Source: Candidatus Aminicenantes bacterium UBA6072 (GTDB taxonomy: Bacteria > Acidobacteriota > Aminicenantia > UBA2199). From it: a DNA stretch of 64,000 nucleotides. The DNA lies in the NCBI GenBank assembly GCA_002436105.1, contig DIXU01000014.1, positions 163,202 through 227,201 on the forward strand, given 5' to 3'. Positions 25,524 to 34,029 of the stretch are shown in pieces (position 1 is the first letter of the stretch; every line of letters begins with the position of its first letter). The translations under genes were made by a program, and so were the position numbers. The notes under the pieces are model-generated. The model did no database searches, was not told where the DNA came from, and saw nothing but the letters and a program-made list of their open reading frames with translations.

Positions 25524-26891
25524 CTAAATATGGACCGAGAAGCCTCCGATCTCGCCCAGTGCCTCCCAGACGTTCTCGCTCAGCGTGGGATGGATGCAGA
25601 CGAGGTCCCTGAACTCACCGGCCTTCATGCCGCGGGAGACGGCGTAGGTCAGCAGCGGCAGGAGCTCGCCGGCCTCGGCGCCGACGATGTGGGCGCCAAG
25701 GATCGTATGGTCATCGGCGGCGATCACCTTGACCAGGCCGGCCTTTTCCTCGATGGCATTGGCACGCGATCCGGCGGCGTAAGGGAAGCGGCCGATGCGC
25801 AGCGGGCGGTTCTCCTGCAGCGCCTGCTCCTCGCTGAGGCCGACGGTGGCCATCTCGGGAAAGGTGAAGATGGCCGCCGGCTGGGGGTGCCGGGAGACCG
25901 GGGCGCCGGTCGCAATGTGCTCGACGATGGCCATGGCCTGGTGGGCTGCCTTGTGGGCCAGCAGCGGGGCGCCCACCACGTCGCCGCAGGCGAAAATCCC
26001 CGGCACGGCGGTTTCCAGGTCCGTGGAGACGGAAACGAATCCCCTGGCGTCAAGGGCGACGGGCAGGCCCGGGGCGAACAGCCCGCCGCTGTTGGGCAGG
26101 CGACCGACGGCCAGCAGGACCTTTTCGAACTCCTGGCGCCATTCCTTGTCCCCTTTTTTGAAATTCAGGCTGACATCGGCTTCCAGGCGCGGGTCGCCGA
26201 CGGCGGTCGCGGTATGGATGGTGATGCCCTGCTTGATCAGCTCGTTCTTCAGGATGGCGGCGATCTCGCGGTCGCTGCCAGGGACCACGGTCTCCATGAT
26301 CTCGACCACCGTCACCTTGCAGCCCAGGTAATTGTAGATCAGCGCCCACTCCAGCCCGACGGCGCCGGCGCCGACCACCAGCATGGTGGCGGGCACCGCG
26401 TCCAGCTTCAGCAGCTCGTCGGAACCGACCACGGTCTGCCCGTTCCAGCGCAAAAAGGGCAGCTCGGCCGGGTGCGAGCCGCTGGCGACCACGATGTGAC
26501 GCGCCGTCACTTCGCCCTGGCCGTCGATGGCGACGGTTTGCGCCCCGGCGACCCGGGCTCTTCCCTTGATGAGGCGGATGCCGCGCTGCTTGAAAAGAAG
26601 CTCGATGCCGCGGGTCATCTTGGCGACGATTCGCTCCTTGCGGCGGGCGATTTCCTCGAGGGAGAAATGGAATTTCTCCACGTGCACGCCGATCCTGGCG
26701 AAGTCGTTGACCTGCTTGATCGCCCTGACCGAGTGCAGGATGGCCTTGGTGGGAATGCAGCCCCGCTGCAGGCAGGTGCCGCCCAGCTGGTCCATTTCCA
26801 CCACCGCGGCGCTCAGACCCCTCTTGGCCGCGGCGATCGCGCCTTCATACCCGGCCGGGCCGCCGCCGACGAACAGGATATCATGGTCCAT
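25524..26891 (-). CDS. lpdA: dihydrolipoyl dehydrogenase
   Basis: This 455-residue FAD enzyme has the redox disulfide in GGTCLQRGCIPTKA, the FAD fold at its N-terminus (GGGPAGYEGAIAA), the NAD site VVGAGAVGLEWA, and the C-terminal His-Glu catalytic pair in CIHPTLSENVWEA. Length and order match E3 of 2-oxoacid dehydrogenase and glycine-cleavage complexes. No E1/E2 or gcv gene is nearby, so it probably serves complexes encoded elsewhere. It is the last gene of the M50-trpS-scpAB-hisC-lpdA run, with an AAGGAG site of its own. Related flavin disulfide reductases are possible, but the His-Pro-Thr-xx-E end favours Lpd. Confidence 0.93.
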   Translation of the reverse strand: MDHDILFVGGGPAGYEGAIAAAKRGLSAAVVEMDQLGGTCLQRGCIPTKAILHSVRAIKQVNDFARIGVHVEKFHFSLEEIARRKERIVAKMTRGIELLFKQRGIRLIKGRARVAGAQTVAIDGQGEVTARHIVVASGSHPAELPFLRWNGQTVVGSDELLKLDAVPATMLVVGAGAVGLEWALIYNYLGCKVTVVEIMETVVPGSDREIAAILKNELIKQGITIHTATAVGDPRLEADVSLNFKKGDKEWRQEFEKVLLAVGRLPNSGGLFAPGLPVALDARGFVSVSTDLETAVPGIFACGDVVGAPLLAHKAAHQAMAIVEHIATGAPVSRHPQPAAIFTFPEMATVGLSEEQALQENRPLRIGRFPYAAGSRANAIEEKAGLVKVIAADDHTILGAHIVGAEAGELLPLLTYAVSRGMKAGEFRDLVCIHPTLSENVWEALGEIGGFSVHI

Positions 26892-26917
26892 GGCTTCTCC
26901 TTGCTTTGCCGATTCCG

Positions 26918-28030
26918 TCAGCGCCCCATCTCCGCCAGCGCCTCCTCCAGCATGGCGGCGAAGAAATCGTTGTCCTCTTCCAGGCCGATGCTGACGCGCA
27001 TGGCGTCGGGGATGCCGAAACCGGCCATGGGGCGGATGATCACGCCCCGCTTCAGCAGCCGCAGGTTCAGCCCGTCCACATCCACCTCGGGGAAGAAAAG
27101 GAGGAAATTGGTCTGCGAGGGGATGACGCGCAGCCCCAGCGCCTGAAGCCGCGTAAGGAGCTTGGCCTTGTTGCGGCGGTTCAGGTTCACCGAGAGCTCC
27201 TTGAACTCGTCGCTTTCCAGGGAGGCGATGGCGGCGCGCTGGCCGATGCGCGTGACGTTGAACGGCGGTTTGACGCGGTTGAGAATGGCGATGAACTCGG
27301 GGTGGGCCATAGCATAGCCGACCCGCAGGCCGGCCAGGCCGTACACCTTGGAGAAGGTGCGCAGGACGATCACGTTCTTCCTGGCCCGGATCTCGTCCAG
27401 CCCGGTGACGTAGTCGCCGGGGTCGTCGATGTATTCCTGGTAGGCGTTGTCCAGCACGACGATGCGGTCGCTTGGGACGCGCGCGATGAAGGCGCTCACG
27501 GCGGCGCCGGGGAGGATGGTGCCGGTGGGGTTGTTGGGGTTGGTGATGAAGATGATCTTGGCGGAGGCGTCGATGCGCCCGGCGATGGCCTCCAGGTCGA
27601 AGCGCAACCCGCCGTCCATCGGCGCCTCGACGAAAGCCGTTGTTCCGGCGAACTCGATGGTGGCGCTCTTGTACAGCGAGAACGTCTTTTCCGAGGTCAG
27701 GACCTTTTCGCCCGGCTTGAGGAAGGCACGGATAAGCATCTGGATGATCTCCACCGAGCCGGCGCCGGCAATGACGTTCTCCAGCCCCACGCCGTTGTAC
27801 TCGGCGATGCGTTGGCGCAGGAAATAGTTGTCGGAGTCGGGATAATACTGCAGCTGGGCGGTCTCGTCGCGAATCGCCTGGCGGACGTTCTCGGGGACGG
27901 GCAGCATGTTCTCGTTGGAGGCCAGCTTGACGACCCGAGACAGGCCGAACTCGCGCTGGATGTCCTCGATGGGTTTCCCCGGCTTGTACGGCGAGACCTC
28001 CAGGACATGGGGGTTGACCAGTGCTTCCAT
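26918..28030 (-). CDS. hisC: histidinol-phosphate aminotransferase
   Basis: This 370-residue PLP enzyme of fold type I has the HisC pattern: KLASNENMLPVPENV near the start, GAGSVEIIQMLIRAF, the NPNNPTGT block, and the PLP lysine in RTFSKVYGLAGLRVGYA. It should transfer an amino group from glutamate in histidine synthesis; several HisC proteins also act on aromatic amino acids or cobyrinate-type substrates. Other his genes are absent here, which leaves the substrate open. It lies 9 bases after scpB and 26 before lpdA in one operon on the minus strand. Confidence 0.88.
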   Translation of the reverse strand: MEALVNPHVLEVSPYKPGKPIEDIQREFGLSRVVKLASNENMLPVPENVRQAIRDETAQLQYYPDSDNYFLRQRIAEYNGVGLENVIAGAGSVEIIQMLIRAFLKPGEKVLTSEKTFSLYKSATIEFAGTTAFVEAPMDGGLRFDLEAIAGRIDASAKIIFITNPNNPTGTILPGAAVSAFIARVPSDRIVVLDNAYQEYIDDPGDYVTGLDEIRARKNVIVLRTFSKVYGLAGLRVGYAMAHPEFIAILNRVKPPFNVTRIGQRAAIASLESDEFKELSVNLNRRNKAKLLTRLQALGLRVIPSQTNFLLFFPEVDVDGLNLRLLKRGVIIRPMAGFGIPDAMRVSIGLEEDNDFFAAMLEEALAEMGR

Positions 28031-28039
28031 CGGCTCCTC

Positions 28040-28615
28040 CTATTCCTTGAACAGCGAAGGCTGTTCCTTCTCCTCGAACAGTTCGGTCAGTTCCTCCAGG
28101 GAAGGAAGCTCCGACAGGTCGTTCAGCCCGAAGTAGATCAGGAATTCCGGGGTGGTGGCATAGAGCGCGGGCAGCCCCGGCACCTTTTTGCGGCCGGTGA
28201 TCTTGATCAGCTTTTTCTGCAGCAGGCTCTTCACCGGCCCGGTGGAGTTGACGCCGCGCATGTCGGAGATCTCGGCCAGGGTGGCCGGCTGGCGGTAGGC
28301 GATGATCGAAAGGGTCTCCAGCGAGGCCAGGGTCAGCTTGGTGGACTGCTTGACGGTGAAGAAGCGCTTCAGGTCGTCATGCAGGTCCGGCTTGGTCACC
28401 AGCTGCAGGCCGCCGCCGCTGCGCTTGAGCAGCAGGCCGCGTTCGGGGCGCTCCAGCAGGTATTCCCTTTCCATCAAGGCCAGGAGCTGCTCGAACTCCG
28501 CGATATCCGTCATGGCCAGGAATTCCATGACGCGCCCCGGCTCCACCGGCTCCTTGGAGACGAAGAGAATGGCCTCGATCAGGGCGACATGCCGGGAAAT
28601 TTGTTCTTTGTCCAT
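28040..28615 (-). CDS. scpB: segregation and condensation protein B
   Basis: This 191-residue winged-helix kleisin-associated protein has the usual tandem wHTH layout: an N-terminal ALIEAILFVSKEPVEPG and a second part with TLSIIAYRQPATLAEISDMRGV. ScpB dimers bind ScpA and, with SMC, compact and segregate the chromosome. It is four bases downstream of scpA, the classical arrangement. The C-terminus is slightly extended with an acidic tail (LFEEKEQPSLFKE). No smc gene is in this window. Confidence 0.94.
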   Translation of the reverse strand: MDKEQISRHVALIEAILFVSKEPVEPGRVMEFLAMTDIAEFEQLLALMEREYLLERPERGLLLKRSGGGLQLVTKPDLHDDLKRFFTVKQSTKLTLASLETLSIIAYRQPATLAEISDMRGVNSTGPVKSLLQKKLIKITGRKKVPGLPALYATTPEFLIYFGLNDLSELPSLEELTELFEEKEQPSLFKE

Positions 28616-28619
28616 GGGT

Positions 28620-29354
28620 TCAGTTTTCCAGCTTCCCGGCCTCGTTCCGGTAGAGGGAGATGGTTCCGAACAGCTGTTCCTGGACGGCGACCAGCAGGTG
28701 GCGCTTGATCATCTCCAGCAGGGTGAAGAAACTGACGACGATCTCCTCGATGGAATCGAGCTTCGAGACGTAGACGCTGAAGTCGAGGAAGCCGCTGCTC
28801 TCCATGATGGCCAGGATCTCCGCCTGCTTCTCGGCGATGGAGTAGTTCTTGGAGGCGATGTACAGGAACTGCTCGTTCTCCTTCTTCTTGACGATGTCAA
28901 AGAAGATCTCGGCCAGCTGGAAGGCCGATACTTCCTTCAGGGTATACTCGCGGTGGGCGAAGCTCTCGTTCATTTCCAGGCGCCGCCACAGCAGGAGCTC
29001 GGTGTACTCCATCTCCTGCAGCATGCGCGAGATCTTCTGGACCTTCTCGTACTCGATCAGGGTGTGGATCAGCTGCTTCTCGGGGGAGTCCTCGCCGGGG
29101 ATCTCGGGCTTGGGCAGCAGCGAGCGCGACTTGATGTAGATCAGGGTGGCCGCGGTCATGAGGAACTCGCTCTCCCGCGAGGGATTGATGCCGCGCTTGC
29201 CCTCCAGGTAGGAGAGATACTCGGCGGTGATCCGCGACAGGCGCACGTCGGCGATGTTCATCTTGTTCTTGCGGATCAGGTGCAGCAGCAGGTCGAGCGG
29301 CCCCTCGAAGAATTCAGTCTGGACCTGGTAACCGGAAAATTCCGCTTCCATCAT
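28620..29354 (-). CDS. scpA: segregation and condensation protein A (kleisin)
   Basis: This 244-residue kleisin has the N-terminal SMC-neck-binding region with FFEGPLDLLLHLIRKNKMNI, the hallmark of ScpA, followed by a helical middle and a winged-helix C-terminus (VVSFFTLLEMIKRHLLVAVQ). It bridges the SMC head domains and recruits ScpB. Its ATG at 29354 overlaps the trpS stop (ATGA), and a second Met follows immediately. It precedes scpB by four bases. Gene order M50 protease-trpS-scpA-scpB is a common conserved string in bacteria, which supports all four calls. Confidence 0.95.
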   Translation of the reverse strand: MMEAEFSGYQVQTEFFEGPLDLLLHLIRKNKMNIADVRLSRITAEYLSYLEGKRGINPSRESEFLMTAATLIYIKSRSLLPKPEIPGEDSPEKQLIHTLIEYEKVQKISRMLQEMEYTELLLWRRLEMNESFAHREYTLKEVSAFQLAEIFFDIVKKKENEQFLYIASKNYSIAEKQAEILAIMESSGFLDFSVYVSKLDSIEEIVVSFFTLLEMIKRHLLVAVQEQLFGTISLYRNEAGKLEN

Positions 29355-30334
29355 ATGTTCATCAGGGCGCGGACCTCGGCGACGGTCCGCGCGGCGCGCT
29401 CGGCGGCGCGGCGGTTGCCGGAGGCCAGGATGTCGGCGACGGCCATCGCTTCATAGCGGCGGCGGCGCTGGCGGAAGGGCTCCAGGAAGCCGTTGATGTT
29501 GCGGATGAGGATCTTTTTGCAGTCGATGCAGCCGATGCCGGCCTTGCGGCATTCGCCGTCGACCATGGCGATCTCCTCCGCCCCGGAATAGGCCTGGTGC
29601 AGGGCGAAGACCGGGCAGTCCCCGGGGACGCCGGGATCGGAGCGGCGCTTGCGGCGCACGTCGGTGATCATGGGCCGGATCTTCTTGTCCACCGCCTCGG
29701 CCGTGTCGCCGAGGTAGATGGCGTTGCCGTAGCTCTTGCTCATCTTGCGGCCATCCACCCCGGGAAGCTTGGGAATGGGGGTCAGGAAAGGCTGCGGCTC
29801 GGGGAAGCAGTCACCGTACAGCCCGTTGAAGCGGCGCACGATCTCGCGGGCCAGCTCGAGGTGGAAGACCTGGTCCTCGCCCACCGGCACGGTGTCGGCC
29901 TTCATGACGACGATGTCCACCGTCTGCAGCAGGGGATAGCCGAGGAAGCCGAAGGTGTTGATGTCGCGGTCGCCCAGCTGCGCCTGCTGCTCCTTGAAGG
30001 TGGGGACGCGCTCCAGCCAGCCCAGCGGGGTCATCATGCCCAGCAGCAGGAACAGCTCGGCGATCTCCTTGACCGCCGACTGCAGGTAGACGACGCTCTT
30101 TTCCGGGTCGATGCCCACCGCCAGCAGGTCAAGCAGCACCTGGCGGATGTTGCCCTGGATGTTCTTCACGTCCTGGTACTCGGTGGTCAGGGCGTGCCAA
30201 TCGACGATGGAATAATAGCATTCCCCCATGTCCTGCAGCTTCACCCAGCTTTTCAGGGCGCCTTCCCAGTGGCCCAGATGGGCCGCTCCGGTGCCCGTGG
30301 GCCGGATGCCGCTCATGATCACTTTCGGGTTCAT
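29351..30334 (-). CDS. trpS: tryptophanyl-tRNA synthetase
   Basis: This 327-residue class I synthetase charges tRNA-Trp. Class signatures are visible: the HIGH equivalent AHLGHW in the first 25 residues and KMSKS in GRKMSKSYGNAIYLG. The length agrees with the short bacterial TrpS. A cysteine-rich stretch, GECRKAGIGCIDCKKIL, matches the C-x22-C-x6-C-x2-C-type iron-sulfur site reported for TrpRS of Thermotoga and relatives, with the partner cysteine in GDCPVF upstream. Start and stop codons overlap both neighbours (M50 upstream, scpA downstream), so translation is coupled throughout. Confidence 0.94.
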   Translation of the reverse strand: MNPKVIMSGIRPTGTGAAHLGHWEGALKSWVKLQDMGECYYSIVDWHALTTEYQDVKNIQGNIRQVLLDLLAVGIDPEKSVVYLQSAVKEIAELFLLLGMMTPLGWLERVPTFKEQQAQLGDRDINTFGFLGYPLLQTVDIVVMKADTVPVGEDQVFHLELAREIVRRFNGLYGDCFPEPQPFLTPIPKLPGVDGRKMSKSYGNAIYLGDTAEAVDKKIRPMITDVRRKRRSDPGVPGDCPVFALHQAYSGAEEIAMVDGECRKAGIGCIDCKKILIRNINGFLEPFRQRRRRYEAMAVADILASGNRRAAERAARTVAEVRALMNI

Positions 30335-31002
30335 CCCGCCACCCCGGCCTTGAGCAGGATATAGATCAAATTCGGAAAGACCCTGAAGAGCCCGCTGAAC
30401 AGCAGGTCGGCGATCCTGTCGAAAACCCGCGTGTAGATGATGAACAGCAGGATGAAGAAGCCGTAGGGCCTGATCTTTTCATACCAGGCCAGGGCGTCGC
30501 CCTTCAGCAGCCCCTCCAGGATGCCGCTGCCGTCCAGCGGCGGGATGGGGATCAGGTTGAAAACCGCCAGGAAAATATTGATCATCAGCAGGTAGGTGGC
30601 AATGCGCACCAGCAGCAGCAGGGTGGTGTTGCTGCTGGTCATGATGGGCTGGAAGAAGGCCAGCAGCAGGATGATGAGCGTCAGGCTGACCAGGATGTTG
30701 GATGCGGGGCCGGCGGCTGACACGAGCATGCCGTCGCGGCGGCGATTGCGGAAATTGGCGGGATTGACCATGACCGGCTTGGCCCAGCCGAAGACCGGGG
30801 CGCCCATGACCGCCAGCAGGATGGGGAAGATGATGGTCCCGAAGATGTCGATATGGGCGATGGGATTCAGGGTCACCCGGCCCATGAGGCGCGCCGAGGG
30901 GTCGCCGCACTTGTCGGCGACCCAGGCATGGGCCGATTCGTGGACCGATATGGCGAAGAGCACCGACGCGTACTGGAGCACAATGCGGAATATTTCGTTC
31001 AT
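30331..31002 (-). CDS. site-2 protease family (M50) intramembrane metalloprotease
   Basis: ATG 31002 is chosen: it lies 8 nt after a -10 box, while the upstream GTG at 31020 would be within the promoter. The 223-residue product has the zinc-binding H21-E-S-A-H25 in AISVHESAHAW, within the first membrane helix, and the second motif in NLIPIPPLDGSGI. This is the short soluble-free S2P/M50 subgroup (YwhC type) without a PDZ domain. Such proteases cut membrane-embedded regulators, but targets for this subgroup are mostly unknown. It opens the trpS-scpAB-hisC-lpdA operon. Confidence 0.92.
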   Translation of the reverse strand: MNEIFRIVLQYASVLFAISVHESAHAWVADKCGDPSARLMGRVTLNPIAHIDIFGTIIFPILLAVMGAPVFGWAKPVMVNPANFRNRRRDGMLVSAAGPASNILVSLTLIILLLAFFQPIMTSSNTTLLLLVRIATYLLMINIFLAVFNLIPIPPLDGSGILEGLLKGDALAWYEKIRPYGFFILLFIIYTRVFDRIADLLFSGLFRVFPNLIYILLKAGVAG

Positions 31003-31010
31003 TACCCCGC

Positions 31011-31039
31011 AAAATAGCACAAAGACGGGGTCCGGTCAA
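31011..31039 (-). promoter_or_regulatory. leaderless-type promoter of the M50-trpS-scpAB operon
   Basis: Minus strand: TTGACC (31039-31034), a 17-nt spacer and TATTTT (31016-31011), then 8 nt to ATG 31002. The predicted transcript would have zero to two bases before the start codon. Confidence 0.6.
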
Positions 31040-31172
31040 TCAGGAGCGGGTCCCGTGCGCCCGCCGCGGTGGCCCTGAAGTCCACCCAGGGAATGGGTTC
31101 GGCGATTGGGGTTCGCAGCGCGGGTAAAAAAACGGTCCTGTCGCTCGCCCGCTTCGGAAAGCGGGATGGCGG

Positions 31173-31202
31173 TTGACTCGGAGAGCGGGAAACGATTATC
31201 AT
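31173..31202 (+). promoter_or_regulatory. promoter of the NCS2 permease gene
   Basis: TTGACT at 31173-31178, an 18-nt spacer and TATCAT at 31197-31202. AGGAG lies in the roughly 15-nt leader before ATG 31224. The transcript is too short at its 5' end to hold a purine riboswitch. Confidence 0.55.
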
Positions 31203-31223
31203 GCCGCTGACAGGAGCTGGAGA

Positions 31224-32516
31224 ATGGATTTTTTCAAACTGAAGGAAAACCGGACGACGGCCGGCCGCGAGATCACGGCCGGCGTGGTCACGTTCATGGC
31301 CATGGCCTACATCATCTTCGTGAATCCGAAGATCCTGGCCGCGGCCATGGGCGACGACCTGGTCCCGGCGCTGGCCGTGGCCACCTGCATCGGCGCCGGA
31401 GTGCTGAGCATCCTGATGGGGCTGATCGCCAACTATCCCCTGGCCCTCGCCTCGGGGATGGGGCTGAACGCCTTCCTGGCCTTTGGCGTGGTCATCGGCA
31501 TGAAAGTCCCCTGGCAGACGGCGATGGGAGTCGTTTTCATCGAGGGGGCGATCATCACCGTCCTGGTCATGACCCATGTCCGCGAGCAGGTGATGAATGC
31601 CATCCCCCTGGACCTGAAACGCGGCATCGGCGTGGGCATCGGACTGCTGATCGCCCTGATCGGCTTGCAGAACGGCCGGCTGGTCGTCGGCGATCCGACC
31701 ACCATGATCACTTTCGCCAAGCCGGGCCCGGAGAGCCTGGTGGCGGTTTTCGGGCTCGTACTCACCGCCGTGCTGATGGTCAAAAAGGTCCGCGGGGCGT
31801 TCCTGATCGGCATCCTCCTTTCCACGGCGGCGGCGGTCGCCGCCGGACTGGTCGGATTTCCTTCCCGCCTCGTTTCCGGTCTGAAGCCGGAGCACTTCCG
31901 GACCTTTTTCGCGCTGGACATTGCCGGCGCCCTGCGCCTGGGGCTGCTGGGCACCATTTTCGCATTTCTGATCACCGACTTTTTCGATACCATGGGATCG
32001 ATCGTGGCGGTGGGGGAACAGGCCGGCTTCATGGATTCCGAAGGCAGGGTCCCGCGCCTGAAGAGGGTGTTGCTGGTCGACTCTCTCGGCGCGCTCTGCG
32101 GCGGGCTGTTCGGCTGCAGCTCGGTGACCACCTACGTGGAGAGCGCCGCCGGCGTCGGCGAGGGGGGGCGCACCGGGCTGACCTCGGTGGTCACCGGCCT
32201 CCTCTTCCTGCTGGCCGTTTTCTTCACGCCCCTGGTCGCCATCGTGCCGGCCTACGCTACGGCCCCGGCCCTGGTGCTGGTCGGTTTCCTGCTGATCTCA
32301 GGCGTGCGCTCCATCCGCTGGGGCGACGCCGCCACCGCCCTGCCGGTGTTCCTGACCATGGTGATGATCCCGTTCACTTTCAGCATCTCCAGGGGCATCG
32401 GCTACGGCTTCATCTCCTATGTCCTGCTGAAGCTCCTGGCGGGAAAGTGGCGCGAGGTCCATCCCCTGCTGGCCCTGGTCTCGCTCCTCTTCGCCGTCGA
32501 CTTCGCCCTTTTCTGA
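31224..32516 (+). CDS. NCS2-family purine permease (AzgA/guanine-hypoxanthine type)
   Basis: This 430-residue transporter is built from hydrophobic helices and matches the AzgA-like branch of NCS2: GREITAGVVTFMAMAYIIFVNP near the N-terminus, ALASGMGLNAFLAF, TDFFDTMGSIVAVGEQAG and GCSSVTTYVESAAGVGEGGRTGL. Members import adenine, guanine or hypoxanthine with protons. ATG 31224 has AGGAG upstream; the longer frame reaches back into the promoter. It is transcribed alone and converges on the thyX-like gene, which is also linked to nucleotide metabolism. Confidence 0.92.
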   Translation: MDFFKLKENRTTAGREITAGVVTFMAMAYIIFVNPKILAAAMGDDLVPALAVATCIGAGVLSILMGLIANYPLALASGMGLNAFLAFGVVIGMKVPWQTAMGVVFIEGAIITVLVMTHVREQVMNAIPLDLKRGIGVGIGLLIALIGLQNGRLVVGDPTTMITFAKPGPESLVAVFGLVLTAVLMVKKVRGAFLIGILLSTAAAVAAGLVGFPSRLVSGLKPEHFRTFFALDIAGALRLGLLGTIFAFLITDFFDTMGSIVAVGEQAGFMDSEGRVPRLKRVLLVDSLGALCGGLFGCSSVTTYVESAAGVGEGGRTGLTSVVTGLLFLLAVFFTPLVAIVPAYATAPALVLVGFLLISGVRSIRWGDAATALPVFLTMVMIPFTFSISRGIGYGFISYVLLKLLAGKWREVHPLLALVSLLFAVDFALF

Positions 32517-32531
32517 GCCGGGGCGCCGGGG

Positions 32532-34004
32532 TCATTCCGCCTCGGCGCCGGGAGGGGGAAAAGAATAGACCTCCCTGAATCTGTCATTGAAGCGGCTCTT
32601 GCCGCAAAGCATCATGGCGCTCAGCGGCATGATGCGCCGGATCTTTTCGGCCAGGCCGTGGGCCAGTTCGCGGATGTCCCACTGGGCGTGCTCGTCGTCG
32701 CGCAGGCGGATGAAATGGTAGATCTCCCTGAGGTTCATCTTCATCAGCACGCGGCGGCGATGGGAGTTGGTCAGGATGTAGTCCGCGGCGGCGCCGCTTG
32801 CCTCCCGGAGCCGGGAATAGGCGTCGTTGGTGGCGGCGATGATCTCCGTGAATTCCCCAGCCAGCCCGACCTGGCGGATGCTTTCCGGCAGGGTGTTGCC
32901 CAGCTCGGGGGCATATTCCCCCGCCAGGAGGGTGGCCATGCGGTGGCGCTTGAGCTGGGCGAAATTGGAGGCGCTGACGGTCGCCTGGAAGGTGATGTCG
33001 GCCATTTCGAATTCCCTGGGCATGGCGCTGAAAAACTCGACCTTTTTGAAGAATTCCCTGAACAGCGATTTTTTTCGCGCCGGGGCGATCCTTTTCACCA
33101 TGGCCAGGGCGCGCGGGAAATCGAGACCGCGGCGGCTGCCGACATGCGCGGCCAGGATCATGTCGTCGCCGTTCTCCGTGAAGGAAACGATGCGGGGACC
33201 CGGGCCGGGGCGCCGCGCCGCCGCTGCGGGGAGAGCGGCGATAAACTCGTCCAGGGGCGAAAAGGCTTCGCGGTCAAAGGCGGTCGGCTCGGGGAAGAGG
33301 ATGATCGACGGGGCGATGGGCAGGACCAGGGCGAGGAGTTTTTCCCCGAGCCGGCGCACTTCCTGCCTGGGGCTGAGCCGCCAGCGGCGCAGCATGTGCT
33401 CCAGGGTGCGGGCATTGACGGTCATGCCGACCTGGCCGCTGGTCGCCAGGGAAAGGATATAGCGCGCGTCCTCCTTGGCCCAGCCCTCCACGAGGCGCTG
33501 TCCGGCGGCGCTTTGAGCCGTCTTGGCGTGCTGATGCTGCAGTTGCCGGTTCAGAAGGGAGAAGGCCTTGAAATAGAAGCGGTTCTGCCGCTGTGCGGCT
33601 TCGCGGAACATTTTCTTGAGCGCCGCGCTGCGGATCTCCACGGGCAGGACCAGGTCGCCGGCCAGCGTGACATAGCGCTGCGATTTTTCGGTATAGGAGG
33701 CCAGGCGGAACCGTTCGATCTCCTCAAGGGCCAGCCGTGACACGCCCATGATGTCGAAATTGAAGACCGCGTGCTCGGCGACCGAATGGTGCCCCATCGC
33801 GAAGATGATCCGCTGGTTGGACCTGCGGGCCTTTTCCACGTCCCGGCAGGCCTGCTGGCGCAGCCGGTCGACCGACAGCGGGCTGCGGCTGATGCGGGCA
33901 TACGCGGCGCTGAGCGTTTCCGGCGTAAGATGCCGGCAACGGTCTCCCTCCAGCCGCCGCAGGATGTCGGCATCGACATTGAATCCCGCCAGTTTCACGC
34001 GCAC
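32532..34004 (-). CDS. thyX: tandem-duplicated ThyX-family protein (flavin-dependent thymidylate synthase-like)
   Basis: The GTG start at 34004 follows AGGAGG by 5 nt. At 490 residues it is about twice normal ThyX length and contains two ThyX repeats. Repeat 1 has the N-terminal signature HHSVAEH (72-78), MGVSR (86-90) and RFRLASYTEKS (98-108), where canonical RHR-x7-S has Phe for His. Its C-terminal signature is decayed (NARTLEHMLRRWRLSPRQEV from 197). Repeat 2 has RHR at 353-355 without the following Ser, but an intact C-terminal signature, NLREIYHF then DEHAQWDIREL (424-447). ThyX makes dTMP from dUMP using FAD, NADPH and methylene-THF. Activity of this two-half form is inferred. Confidence 0.85.
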   Translation of the reverse strand: MRVKLAGFNVDADILRRLEGDRCRHLTPETLSAAYARISRSPLSVDRLRQQACRDVEKARRSNQRIIFAMGHHSVAEHAVFNFDIMGVSRLALEEIERFRLASYTEKSQRYVTLAGDLVLPVEIRSAALKKMFREAAQRQNRFYFKAFSLLNRQLQHQHAKTAQSAAGQRLVEGWAKEDARYILSLATSGQVGMTVNARTLEHMLRRWRLSPRQEVRRLGEKLLALVLPIAPSIILFPEPTAFDREAFSPLDEFIAALPAAAARRPGPGPRIVSFTENGDDMILAAHVGSRRGLDFPRALAMVKRIAPARKKSLFREFFKKVEFFSAMPREFEMADITFQATVSASNFAQLKRHRMATLLAGEYAPELGNTLPESIRQVGLAGEFTEIIAATNDAYSRLREASGAAADYILTNSHRRRVLMKMNLREIYHFIRLRDDEHAQWDIRELAHGLAEKIRRIMPLSAMMLCGKSRFNDRFREVYSFPPPGAEAE

Positions 34005-34029
34005 GCTTCCCTCCTGGATCGCCGCCCCG

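Noticed and set aside
24288..27146. Open frame of 952 codons on the plus strand, antisense to the NfeD and lpdA genes
   Set aside because: It is opposite two clear genes, has low-complexity His/Gln/Asp/Gly-rich content and no domain pattern. High third-position GC makes such long antisense frames common.
31021..31223. Purine riboswitch upstream of the NCS2 permease gene
   Set aside because: The best promoter is at 31173-31202, leaving only about 15 nt of leader, and I see no purine-aptamer stem-loop layout.
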